Source: JASGTU01 sp963821815 (lineage in GTDB: Bacteria > Chloroflexota > Anaerolineae > Caldilineales > Caldilineaceae). From it: a stretch of DNA of 64,000 bases. Position 1 is the first letter of the stretch. The number at the start of each line of letters is the position of its first letter. Position numbers and translations under genes: made by a program. The notes beneath the pieces were generated by a model that did not search any database, was not told where the DNA came from, and saw nothing but the letters and a program-made list of their open reading frames with translations. Shown here piece by piece: positions 42,885 through 52,842 of this stretch. The stretch covers positions 3,410,001-3,474,000 of the forward strand of contig CAWGFG010000006.1 in the NCBI GenBank assembly GCA_963821815.1, in the 5' to 3' direction.

Positions 42885-43739
42885 TCATTTTATCTGCTGC
42901 TCCAGCCGGTCCAAACGTTCTTCGAGATCCTGTATCGTCGACCGGTGACTTTCCTCCAGGTCCACAAGCATGTCTCGCATCTCGTGGATATTGTCAACCG
43001 GGTCGGACCGCGATTGCGACTGAAGATGCTGATCGGACAGCTCGCCGCGTGGACGTATGAACCAGCGTGCCATGATACTGGTGACCGACGTGAAGACGGC
43101 AACGCCTGTAACGATAAGAATCGAGCCGATAAAGCGTCCCCAAGTAGTCGTGGGATACTTGTCGCCGTAGCCCACTGTTGAGATGGTGACGAGGCTCCAC
43201 CAGATGGCATCCTGGGATGTCTTGATGTTGGCGTCGGGAGAGAGCTGTTCAGCGGATAGTATGAGAAAGGAGCCGAATTCGAAGAAAATGGTCGCCAGTA
43301 ATATGATGAGCAACAGCGTGGACTGCGCGTGGCGCATCACGATAAATCTGCCTATTTCCGCATAGTCGCCGTGCCTAAAACGCCGGATATGCAGCGACAG
43401 AAATACCAGTCGGATTATGGTAAAGAAGGGCACAGGCGCGGCGCCAACCCATAGCATCCATCTCAAGTGTGAGAACATAGGTTGGCGGTGGAGATGAGCG
43501 CGGATCGTTCGTATTCCTGCATCGATGAACAGAAATACACTGATGCCGATCCAAAATCCAAAAATGATTTGACGCTGCTCATCGCGCAGAGGCAGAATCA
43601 GCAGCGCCGAATTGATGAGTTGAATGACAAGAAAGCCCGCGACGAACACTTCGTAATTCGCATTGATTACGATTTCGCGCTCTTGCTTTGCATCCTCGTG
43701 CCGCTGACTTCTGGCGGGATTCTGTGTGTCTGACGCCAT
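42885..43739 (-). CDS. Potassium channel protein with C-terminal coiled coil
   Basis: 284-residue cation channel of the voltage-gated-like superfamily. Four helices (about 22-120) precede the pore module: an outer helix (about 145-170), pore helix, selectivity filter TVGYGD (about 196-201, a canonical K+ filter) and inner helix (about 210-235). The C-terminus (about 245-284; MRDMLVDLEESHRSTIQDLEERLDRLEQQ) is a heptad coiled coil likely to hold the tetramer. An S4-like segment has only a few spaced Arg residues (LHIRRFRHGDYA), so voltage sensing is doubtful. The ATG at 43737-43739 has AGGAA 5 bases upstream, preferable to the longer frame up to 43967. Confidence 0.9.
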   Translation of the reverse strand: MASDTQNPARSQRHEDAKQEREIVINANYEVFVAGFLVIQLINSALLILPLRDEQRQIIFGFWIGISVFLFIDAGIRTIRAHLHRQPMFSHLRWMLWVGAAPVPFFTIIRLVFLSLHIRRFRHGDYAEIGRFIVMRHAQSTLLLIILLATIFFEFGSFLILSAEQLSPDANIKTSQDAIWWSLVTISTVGYGDKYPTTTWGRFIGSILIVTGVAVFTSVTSIMARWFIRPRGELSDQHLQSQSRSDPVDNIHEMRDMLVDLEESHRSTIQDLEERLDRLEQQIK

Positions 43740-44363
43740 CTTATTCCTGTGCTGTTGCAGATTCATTTCGAACTGAGGTGTTTGACGAAATACAGTGACC
43801 GCGGGTATAGCGTCTGCCGTTTCTTTGGGCTGGTGCGGCAGGTTCATGCAATCGGCTCCATTATGCAACGGCAGTTGCCTTCGGGCAACCAACGCGCGTA
43901 CGATCGCTACAGCAGTTATCCCCAGGTTCGCGCCGATCAACCCAGACTGACGGCTAGTTATCCCCATTTGGCGACAGTTATCACCAGCTCCGCGATCTGC
44001 TGAATAAGGGTACGCCGATCAATTGGATGTTATACCAATTGAGTCTAGCTCATGATTCGGCACGTCGGCGCTCGTTCGCTTGCATTTCAAAACAGGAACG
44101 TGTCGCGGTATAGGGCGGCTCGCTATACTAAAGTACATAATCAAGTACGGTACAATCGTAGACGGGTCAACAGGGGGCGGAACAATCACGGACGAACATA
44201 GTGATCGGGCGCGCTCAATTTATGCTCACGCAATGTCCATTTGCGACAGTCATCTTGCTGAATGGTGAGTATGGCAATCCCATGACATTCAGCAGTTCGC
44301 CCCTGAACTGTCGATCTTTTTTCGTTACGATGCATAAGCACAAACCTCAACGGAGCGATCCAG
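43740..44363. other. Divergent intergenic region containing three phased TTATCCCCA-type boxes
   Basis: About 620 bases with no gene. TTATCCCCA (43916-43924), TTATCCCCA (43958-43966) and TTATCACCA (43978-43986) lie on the same strand at 42- and 20-base spacing, close to whole helical turns. These resemble DnaA boxes or operator repeats. They lie about 180-250 bases upstream of the channel gene. Confidence 0.5.
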
Positions 44364-45329
44364 ATGCCAACATTAGTCAGTATGCCGCCACAGGAAGACC
44401 ACTTGATTGCCTTTGCCGAACAACTAAGGAAGGAGGCGCCGGAGTGGCGGATCGAAATTGCTGAAACAGACGATGATGCGCGCCGCCTACTGCCGAACGC
44501 CGACGCGGTCTTCGGTTGGATTCCGCCGGAGCTCTTGCCACTGGCACAGAACGTAAAGTGGATGCAGGCACGTGCGGCTGCGCCGCCGGCTGGCTACTAC
44601 TACGACGAACTGATCGCACACTCTATGACAGTCACCAACATGCGCGGCATCTACGATGACCATATTTCGCAGATGATCATGACCTATGTGCTTATGCTGG
44701 CTCGCGGCATGACCGACTATATGGAGGCGCAGCGCGAGCATCGCTGGGACCCGGACGCTCGCCGGCACGACTACGTAGACCTGAGCCAGGCGACCGCGCT
44801 CATCCACGGCGTGGGCGGCATCGGGCACGAGACGGCGCGCATCTGCAACGAATTCAGCATGCGCGTCATCGGCGTGGACCAGCGCTGGGAATACGAGACG
44901 CCAGACGTAGAACGGCATGAAGCGGAGGAACTAGACGATCTGTTGCATGAAGCCGACTTCGTCATCGTTACCGTGCCGCACACGCCAGAAACGGAAGGCA
45001 TGTGGAATCGCCATCGCTTTGCGAGGATGAAGCCGAGCGCCTTCTTCATCAACATCGGGCGCGGTATGACGACGCGCCTGGATGATCTGGTGTTGGCGCT
45101 GGAAACCGATGAGATCGCCGGCTGCGGGCTGGATGTCTTTGAGGAGGAGCCGTTGCCTGCGGATCATAAGTTGTGGTCCATGCCGAACGTGATTCTCACG
45201 CCGCATATTGCGGTACACGAGATGCCGAATATTCGGGAGAGGCAGTATGCCGTGCTGCTGGAGAATGCGCAGCGTTTCGCGGCTGGCGAGCCGCTGATGA
45301 ATGTGGTGGACAAGGCGCTGTGGCACTGA
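44364..45329 (+). CDS. D-isomer specific 2-hydroxyacid dehydrogenase
   Basis: 321-residue NAD(P)-dependent oxidoreductase that interconverts a 2-oxoacid and a D-2-hydroxyacid. The nucleotide-binding motif GVGGIGHETARICNEFSMRVIGVD (GxGxxG) lies at about 149-172, the catalytic Arg in NIGRGMTTR, Glu in FEEEPLP and His in LTPHIAVHE. Length is typical. GGAG precedes ATG 44364 by about 9 bases. Substrate cannot be assigned; glyoxylate/hydroxypyruvate and phosphoglycerate-like substrates are all possible. A TGACAAGG repeat array begins five bases after its stop. No operon partners; the SDR gene follows on the same strand 210 bases later. Confidence 0.93.
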   Translation: MPTLVSMPPQEDHLIAFAEQLRKEAPEWRIEIAETDDDARRLLPNADAVFGWIPPELLPLAQNVKWMQARAAAPPAGYYYDELIAHSMTVTNMRGIYDDHISQMIMTYVLMLARGMTDYMEAQREHRWDPDARRHDYVDLSQATALIHGVGGIGHETARICNEFSMRVIGVDQRWEYETPDVERHEAEELDDLLHEADFVIVTVPHTPETEGMWNRHRFARMKPSAFFINIGRGMTTRLDDLVLALETDEIAGCGLDVFEEEPLPADHKLWSMPNVILTPHIAVHEMPNIRERQYAVLLENAQRFAAGEPLMNVVDKALWH

Positions 45330-45333
45330 TTTG

Positions 45334-45480
45334 TGACAAGGTGACAGGGTGACAAGCTGACACGGTGAAGGGGTGAAGGAGTGAGTTATGACAAGCTGAA
45401 CCTTGAACGTGGAACTTGGAATGTGGAACCTGGAACTCTAGACATCGGAAATGGAACTTGAAACCTGAAACCCTTTACGT
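45334..45480 (+). repeat. Octamer array running into a heptamer array
   Basis: First TGACAAGG, TGACAGGG, TGACAAGC, TGACACGG, TGAAGGGG, TGAAGGAG (45334-45381), period 8. Then from about 45397 period-7 words TTGAACG, TGGAACT, TGGAATG, TGGAACC, TGGAACT ... TGAAACC, TGAAACC up to about 45475. It follows directly on the dehydrogenase stop codon. Confidence 0.8.
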
Positions 45481-45539
45481 ATGCTATACTTTGCGGGCAA
45501 TTCTCAGTAACCATTTAAAGACTAGAACTGAATACTATT

Positions 45540-46328
45540 ATGAATCGTATGCATGAGGACAAAATTACAGTTGTAACCGGTGGCGGACACGGCATCGGAC
45601 GATGCACGGCAGAAAGGCTGGCTGCTGAAGGCGCGAAAGTAGCCGTCGCCGATATCAATGTCGATTGGGGCAAAGAAGTCGTCGCCGGTATCCGGGAGGC
45701 AGGCGGCACGGCGCGTTTCGTGCACACGGACCTGGCTATCCACGAGCAAGTGCGCTACATGATTGAGTCCACCGTGGCTGAATGGGGAAGGCTGGACTAC
45801 CTCGTAAACAATGCCTACACCATGCAACGCGGCTCTGTGACCCAGTTGACGGAGGAAGAATGGGACCGGTCTATGGCCGTGAACCTGAAATCGTACTTCC
45901 TTGCCTGCAAATACGCGTTTCCCGCCATGGAAGCCAACGGCGGCGGTGCGATTGTCAACTTGGCTTCTGTGCACAGCTACGCTGCTTGGCCGAACGGTCT
46001 CGTCTACGACACTGCCAAGGCGGCTATCGTGAATATGACCCGACAGTTGGCGGTGGATGGCGGTCCGCTGGGTATTCGCGTCAACGCTGTGGCGCCCGGC
46101 TGGATACTCACGCACAAGGAACATGTCTTCGAAGCCGGACTAGAACGGGCGAAACTCACCTATCCCGTAGGTCGTCCTGGCGAGCCGGAAGAGGTTGCGA
46201 ACGCGATCAACTTCCTGCTGTCGAGCGAAGCCAGTTTCATCAGTGGGCATACGCTGGCTGTAGATGGCGGGCTGATGGCGCAGTTGCAGGATTCACCTCG
46301 CACAGCCGGCCCTGAATTCCAGTGGTGA
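45540..46328 (+). CDS. Short-chain dehydrogenase/reductase (SDR)
   Basis: 262-residue classical SDR. The cofactor motif TGGGHGIGR (TGxxxGxG) is at about residue 13, the Asp in ADINVDW suggests NAD(H), NNAYT corresponds to the NNAG motif, catalytic Ser lies in NLASVHSY, and the YxxxK motif is YDTAK. The end AVDGGLMAQLQ has the usual SDR GG. A start three codons later (ATG 45549) is also possible; no strong ribosome site is seen. A TATACT box is at about 45487. Substrate unknown; many such enzymes act on sugars, sugar acids or ketoacyl groups. Confidence 0.93.
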   Translation: MNRMHEDKITVVTGGGHGIGRCTAERLAAEGAKVAVADINVDWGKEVVAGIREAGGTARFVHTDLAIHEQVRYMIESTVAEWGRLDYLVNNAYTMQRGSVTQLTEEEWDRSMAVNLKSYFLACKYAFPAMEANGGGAIVNLASVHSYAAWPNGLVYDTAKAAIVNMTRQLAVDGGPLGIRVNAVAPGWILTHKEHVFEAGLERAKLTYPVGRPGEPEEVANAINFLLSSEASFISGHTLAVDGGLMAQLQDSPRTAGPEFQW

Positions 46329-46438
46329 TAGCCGCATTTGAACGTAATGTCAAGGCGCCGGACAGGAAGAGGCGCTCGGCACATAAGTAGAATCGGAAGT
46401 AGAATCGCTCTTGCTCGACGTCAGAGGTTGGGACAGCG

Positions 46439-48688
<2,250 letters not shown>

Positions 48689-48786
48689 GCACTAGATACA
48701 GTTATGTCTAATGAATGGTGCTATAATTCATCAGGCATGTTCACATTTTCGTATTGTGATTCGCGACCAATAGTGAGGAGTGATGC

Positions 48787-49113
48787 ATGACTGTATCTGA
48801 GATTGAGTCAGGAATCGCGGGGCTTTCTAGAGCCGAAAAAGCATCTCTTCTCCAGCTCCTGGCGCAAGACATCTCAAATGTCTGGCCCGGTATTGATAAA
48901 AATGAGGGCGTGGTAGGTGGTGATGCAACCATAGTGCGTACGAGGATTCCAATTTGGAATTTGGTCAACTATCGGCGTTTAGGATGGACTGAAGCGAAAA
49001 TCCTCGATAATTATCCGTCACTACGTGCGATAGATTTAGTTAACGCCTGGGCCTATGCTGATGCGCATAAAGAAGAAATTGATGCCGTAATAGCAGAAAA
49101 CGAAACAGCGTAA
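48787..49113 (+). CDS. DUF433-family antitoxin-like protein
   Basis: 108 residues. The DUF433 core is seen at about 42-90 (GGDATIVRTRIPIWNLVNYRRLGWTEAKILDNYPSLRAIDLVNAWAYADAH), a winged/helix-turn-helix DNA-binding fold, preceded by a helical segment (LSRAEKASLLQLLAQDI) of a type found at the N-terminus of related antitoxins. DUF433 genes usually sit just before a DUF5615 PIN-like toxin gene. Here such a gene begins 4 bases after the stop, but it ends after 25 codons. The AGTGAGGAG upstream gives a good ribosome site. The gene looks intact although its partner does not. Confidence 0.85.
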   Translation: MTVSEIESGIAGLSRAEKASLLQLLAQDISNVWPGIDKNEGVVGGDATIVRTRIPIWNLVNYRRLGWTEAKILDNYPSLRAIDLVNAWAYADAHKEEIDAVIAENETA

Positions 49114-49117
49114 CAGT

Positions 49118-49195
49118 ATGGCGCGACTCTACACGAATGAGAACATTCCGCGCCAGGTAGTTGATGAATTACGCAATCTTGGCCACCAGTGTTAG
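49118..49195 (+). pseudogene. Truncated DUF5615 PIN-like toxin (25 codons)
   Basis: MARLYTNENIPRQVVDELRNLGH is the standard start of DUF5615 PIN-like toxins (the Asn-Glu-Asn in TNEN is part of the first acidic patch), then QC and a stop. The frame does not resume within the next 100 bases, so most of the nuclease domain has been deleted. Confidence 0.75.
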
Positions 49196-49212
49196 GAATG
49201 GTAACAGAATGA

Positions 49213-49299
49213 GCGTTTCTCCATCAGGAAGAGTTGAGTGAAAATTGGGATCTTGCGAAACAGCAGCAGCCTCTGAAGAGTATTGATCCACTGGAGTAA
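49213..49299 (+). pseudogene. C-terminal remnant of a DUF4160-type gene
   Basis: 28 codons ending in a stop and reading LHQEELSENWDLAKQQQPLKSIDPLE, which looks like the C-terminus of DUF4160 proteins that normally precede DUF2442 genes. There is no start or N-terminal domain. The DUF2442 gene starts 4 bases after its stop, the usual spacing for the pair. Confidence 0.6.
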
Positions 49300-49302
49300 T
49301 AC

Positions 49303-49581
49303 ATGCTAAATGATATTGTCGCTGTACGAGTTCTTGACGGTCATCGCTTACACCTGGTGTTTGACGATGGAATATCCGGTGACGTCGATATAGCCAGCAT
49401 CGTAAAATTTACTGGCATATTCGCACCTCTCAAAGATGTAGCCTACTTCCAGAACGTTAGGGTTGATACAGAAACGGGTACAGTTTCATGGCCGAATGGT
49501 GCTGATATCGATCCGGATGTGCTTAATCACCAGATAACCGGTGAACCAATAAGTATTTTCCGAACCAAGACTAACGCTTAA
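49303..49581 (+). CDS. DUF2442 domain protein (TA-like partner of DUF4160)
   Basis: 92 residues. DUF2442 core: VAVRVLDGHRLHLVFDDGISGDVDIASIV, GIFAPLKDVAYFQNVRVDTETGTVSWPNGADIDPDVL. The fold is a NE0471-like N-terminal domain. DUF2442 and DUF4160 are often adjacent and suspected to form a toxin-antitoxin pair, but the evidence is only genomic. Here the gene is intact, whereas the preceding DUF4160 is a remnant. Confidence 0.85.
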   Translation: MLNDIVAVRVLDGHRLHLVFDDGISGDVDIASIVKFTGIFAPLKDVAYFQNVRVDTETGTVSWPNGADIDPDVLNHQITGEPISIFRTKTNA

Positions 49582-49584
49582 TCG

Positions 49585-49877
49585 CTACTCCTCAGGACAC
49601 TAGCCCATGACCATCGAACTCGCCTACTGCTGCTGGGGACTCTCCGGCTACGACGAAACCATCCTCGACCATATTGCCAACGCTCAGATTTCCTGGGTCG
49701 ATGTACGACCCTTTGATTTCACGCATGAAAACGCACGCCGCCATATGCACGAGGTCGGGCTGCAGGAGTCCTGCATGGGTCTCTCGTTCGGTATTCCTGA
49801 AGATACGTCGTTGGATGCCGGAGACCGCAGTGAGCGCATGAAAGCGGTGCGCGCATGCGAGCCGTCTCTGCAGTGCC
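49585..49877 (+). repeat. Left partial copy of the TIM-barrel gene (direct repeat)
   Basis: Matches 50751-51043 from 22 bases upstream of the ATG (CTACTCCTCAGG) through about codon 89. Differences (around 20) are mostly at third codon positions. Confidence 0.85.
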
Positions 49878-49882
49878 CGTAA
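49607..49882 (+). pseudogene. Truncated sugar-phosphate isomerase-like gene
   Basis: 91 codons copying the N-terminal third of the TIM-barrel protein at 50773-51555 (ELAYCCWGLSGYDETILDHI), then the homology breaks after SLQ and the frame soon stops. The DNA right after the break encodes the tail of a DUF433-like gene in another frame. Nearly all substitutions relative to the full copy are synonymous, so this copy was probably part of a functional gene earlier. Confidence 0.8.
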
Positions 49883-49922
49883 GGAAGAGATCGACGCTGC
49901 AATAACCGGGAACGAAACAGCC
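49878..49922 (+). pseudogene. Fragment of a second DUF433 gene end
   Basis: Fifteen codons reading RKEEIDAAITGNETA, closely like the C-terminus of the intact DUF433 protein at 48787-49113 (HKEEIDAVIAENETA). It is joined directly to the truncated TIM-barrel gene, so it marks a recombination junction. Confidence 0.6.
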
Positions 49923-50176
49923 CTATGCTATAGAGCGCGCATTTTATGTACGTGAAAGCGAGACTAGACTGATCGTGGATTGACGTGCAGCTTCATGGTG
50001 TAAGCAAGTTAGATTTCTAGCTTCCTATTCCGTACCTTTTCAGTAGCAGGATTATTTAGGGCGCGAATGCGTTTTTGGTACTTATTACTGAGTTTCTATG
50101 AGCGCTGGTTCGGGTTACGGAAGTAACAATTTATGCTATACTTCCGCTGTGCCCGTAGAAGAGTTGGAGGTACTGA

Positions 50177-50401
50177 ATGAGCGGTCTTGAGGCGCTTCAA
50201 AGCGTTCAATTTGTAACTATTGGTGAACGACGACTGGCTGTTGTCGACGCAGATGACTGGGACGCCCTGATCGAATGGCTCGAAACAGTTGAGGATGTAG
50301 AACTCGCCCATTCTGCCTATAGTCAGCTACGGAAGTCAGGTGGCAATCGTGAAAAGGCTGGATGGCTTCGCTGGGAAGATATCCAGGACGAACTGGATTG
50401 A
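50177..50401 (+). CDS. Phd/YefM-like antitoxin
   Basis: 74 residues. ALQSVQFVTIGERRLAVVDADDWDALIEWLETVED is typical of the Phd/RelB group of short antitoxins (beta strand, then dimerising helix), with a helical, acidic C-terminus (AHSAYSQLRKSGG ... WEDIQDELD) that would wrap around the toxin. GGAGG precedes ATG 50177. The RelE-like toxin reading frame begins at 50405, 3 bases after the stop, but is broken by a stop codon. Confidence 0.8.
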   Translation: MSGLEALQSVQFVTIGERRLAVVDADDWDALIEWLETVEDVELAHSAYSQLRKSGGNREKAGWLRWEDIQDELD

Positions 50402-50404
50402 GAT

Positions 50405-50707
50405 GTGGCGAGCTACACAGTCTATGTACATCCATCTGCCTGGACAGAAATCAAAGACTTACCAGGCAATGTACGACAAAGAGTTCGGCTTCTTGTCAAT
50501 CGACTGAAAGCTGAACCGAGACCACAAAATAGCCAATCACTCGATTTTCCATACATTTAATACGACTTAAGGCGAGTACGACTTGGTAGAAGGCGCGTAC
50601 TCTATTCTATTAATGATGTAGACCTAACGCTCGATGTACTCGCCGTTCGTAGACGACCACCATATGATTACGGCAATCTAGCTGAGCTAGTCAGATTATT
50701 GAACTAG
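50405..50707 (+). pseudogene. RelE/ParE-family toxin gene with an in-frame stop
   Basis: From GTG 50405 one frame of 100 codons reads SYTVYVHPSAWTEIKDLPGNVRQRVRLLVNRLKAEPRP ..., stops at TAA 50558-50560, then goes on in the same frame as YDLRRVRLGRRRVLYSINDVDLTLDVLAVRRRPPYDYG to TAG 50705. The two halves together form a normal RelE fold (R-x-R-x-G-x-x-R, then V-L-x-V-x-x-R). The upstream half lacks the catalytic strands, so the toxin should be dead. Confidence 0.8.
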
Positions 50708-50772
50708 TATGCTACTCACAGAGTTCAACGTTAGCCTTGTTGTCTATAAACTACTCCTCAGGACACTAGCCC

Positions 50773-51555
50773 ATGACCATCGAACTCGCCTACTGCTGCT
50801 GGGGACTCTCCGGCTACGACGAAACCATCCTCGACCATATCGCCAATGCACAGATCTCCTGGGTCGACGTACGCCCGTTTGACTTCACGCATGAAAACGC
50901 ACGCCGCCACATGCACGAGGTGGGGCTGCAGGAGTCCTGCATGGGCCTCTCGTTCGGTATTCCTGAAGATACGGCGTTGGATGCCGAGGAGCGCAGTGAG
51001 CGCATGGTGGCGGTGCGCGCATGCGAGTCGTCTCTGCTGCGCGCCAACAAGCTGGGCATCGACACTGCCTATGTGGTGCCGGGCAGGGACGCGTCTGAAG
51101 CTGCATTGGGACGCTATACCGAGTCGCTGGTCCGCATCGCCGACCATGCCGAGGCGTTGGGCGTGCGCATCGCCATCGAGCATTTTCCACAGACTGCGCT
51201 GCCAACTGTTGCCGGCACGCTAGCCTATCTGCGCGATATAGATCATCCTAATCTCTATCTTCTGCTCGATATCGGCCATGCGCAGATCACTGACGAGGAT
51301 GTGCCTTCCGCAATTGCGGACGCCGGCCCGCTGCTGGGTTATGTGCACCTAGACGACAACGACGGTGCGGACGATCTGCATTTGGCGCTCTGTGACGGCG
51401 TGCTGACGCCGGACGCGTTGGCGGCTACGTTCGCCGCGCTCAAGGAGCATGGCTACAGCGGGCGCGCCAGCCTGGAGTTGCATCCCAAGCTGCCGAATCC
51501 AGTCAGCGCCATGTTGCGCAGCCGAGATGCTGTGCTGTCTGCGATGGGTGAATAA
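50773..51555 (+). CDS. Sugar-phosphate isomerase/epimerase-like TIM barrel
   Basis: 260 residues of the xylose isomerase-like TIM-barrel (AP endonuclease 2) superfamily. Metal ligands are likely Glu/His/Asp in RIAIEHFPQ, LLLDIGHAQI, GYVHLDDNDG and SLELHPK, all in the expected beta-strand ends. Such enzymes isomerise or epimerise sugars or inositol derivatives. The YcaQ-like gene begins 6 bases after its stop, so the two are probably cotranscribed. An older partial copy of its first third lies 1.17 kb upstream. Substrate unknown. Confidence 0.9.
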   Translation: MTIELAYCCWGLSGYDETILDHIANAQISWVDVRPFDFTHENARRHMHEVGLQESCMGLSFGIPEDTALDAEERSERMVAVRACESSLLRANKLGIDTAYVVPGRDASEAALGRYTESLVRIADHAEALGVRIAIEHFPQTALPTVAGTLAYLRDIDHPNLYLLLDIGHAQITDEDVPSAIADAGPLLGYVHLDDNDGADDLHLALCDGVLTPDALAATFAALKEHGYSGRASLELHPKLPNPVSAMLRSRDAVLSAMGE

Positions 51556-51561
51556 CCTCCC

Positions 51562-52785
51562 GTGCATCTAACCAACCGCCAGGCACGCCGCTTTCTACTG
51601 GCTTACCAGAGCCTATGGCCTCCACACAGCTTGCGCGGCAAAGCGGGCGTGCTCGACTACATACGGCGCGTCAACTGCATACAGTACGATCCGCTTAACG
51701 TGGTGGGCGCCAACAACCCGGAGCTGGTGCTGCAATCGCGGGTGCGCGATTTCCAGCCGCAGATGCTTACCGACCTGCTCTATGAAGACCGCGCGCTGCT
51801 AGACGATTTCGACAAGGTCATGTCCATCTATCCGGTGGAAGACTACGTCTACTTTGAGCGTCGCCGCCAAGCCTATCGAGAGCATCTAGACAAGAACCGT
51901 GCGCAGGCACAGGCCATCATCCCGCATATCCGCAAGGAGATCGAGGCGCGCGGACCGCTGTCCTCGATAGACCTGGATTTCGAGGGCAACGTGGACTGGT
52001 CATGGGCGCCGACGCGCATCGGCCGCGCCGGTTTGGAGAGCATGTACTTCCGCGGCGAGCTGATCGTGCACCACAAGGTACATACGCGGAAGTACTATGA
52101 CTTCGCCCACCGCCATCTGCCAACGCACATCGTGAACCGTGAGGAACCGCACCCCAACGATGCGGACTACCACGACTGGTATATGCTGCGCCGGTTGGAA
52201 GGATTCGGCTTGATCTGGCTCAAAGGCAGTGATGTGTGGCTGGGCATGACCGGTATGAAGAGTCCAGAACGGCGCAGCGCGCTCCAGCGGCTCATGGACC
52301 GCGGCACGGTGCTGGAAGTGGACGTGGACGGCGTTTCGCAGCCCTGTTACATGCGTGCCAACGACACTGCACTGCTCGATGCTGTCATTGAAGGCGGCAA
52401 TATGCGACCGCGGGCGGCGATCCTGGCCCCGTTGGACAACATGCTATGGGAGCGGCGCTTCATCGAAGAGCTATTCGGCTTCTACTATATTTGGGAAGTC
52501 TACAAGCCTGCTGTGGAGCGCCAGTTCGGCTACTATGTGCTGCCCATTCTCTACGGCGACCGCTTCGTCGCACGCTTTGAGCCTGTGCTGGACAAGAAGA
52601 GTGGCGTGTTGACCATCAAGAACTGGTGGTGGGAAGAGGGTGTGCGACCGTCCAAGCAGATGCGGACGGAATTGCAGCGTTGTCTGCGGCGTTTCATGCG
52701 CTTCCTCGGCGCAAAGGAATTAACGGTCCCAGCGAGTCAGAAGACTGAACCAAATATGGCTTGGTTGAAAGATGTAACTGCATGA
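51562..52785 (+). CDS. YcaQ/AlkX-family winged-helix DNA glycosylase
   Basis: 407 residues of the HTH_42 family (YcaQ in Escherichia coli), whose members unhook DNA interstrand crosslinks by a glycosylase reaction. Three winged-helix domains are expected; seen are the start (LTNRQARRFLLAYQSLW), the QxD catalytic motif as IQYDPLNVV (Gln and Asp kept), the strands PILYGDRFVARFEPVLDKKSGVLTIKNWWWEEGV, and the helical end. It starts at GTG 51562 right after the TIM-barrel gene. Function as crosslink repair is by family analogy. Confidence 0.92.
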   Translation: MHLTNRQARRFLLAYQSLWPPHSLRGKAGVLDYIRRVNCIQYDPLNVVGANNPELVLQSRVRDFQPQMLTDLLYEDRALLDDFDKVMSIYPVEDYVYFERRRQAYREHLDKNRAQAQAIIPHIRKEIEARGPLSSIDLDFEGNVDWSWAPTRIGRAGLESMYFRGELIVHHKVHTRKYYDFAHRHLPTHIVNREEPHPNDADYHDWYMLRRLEGFGLIWLKGSDVWLGMTGMKSPERRSALQRLMDRGTVLEVDVDGVSQPCYMRANDTALLDAVIEGGNMRPRAAILAPLDNMLWERRFIEELFGFYYIWEVYKPAVERQFGYYVLPILYGDRFVARFEPVLDKKSGVLTIKNWWWEEGVRPSKQMRTELQRCLRRFMRFLGAKELTVPASQKTEPNMAWLKDVTA

Positions 52786-52842
52786 TTTCTGAAGTTAGCT
52801 AGTAGAAGCGTAGTCGCAAATCTTGTATCAGGGAGGATTTCC

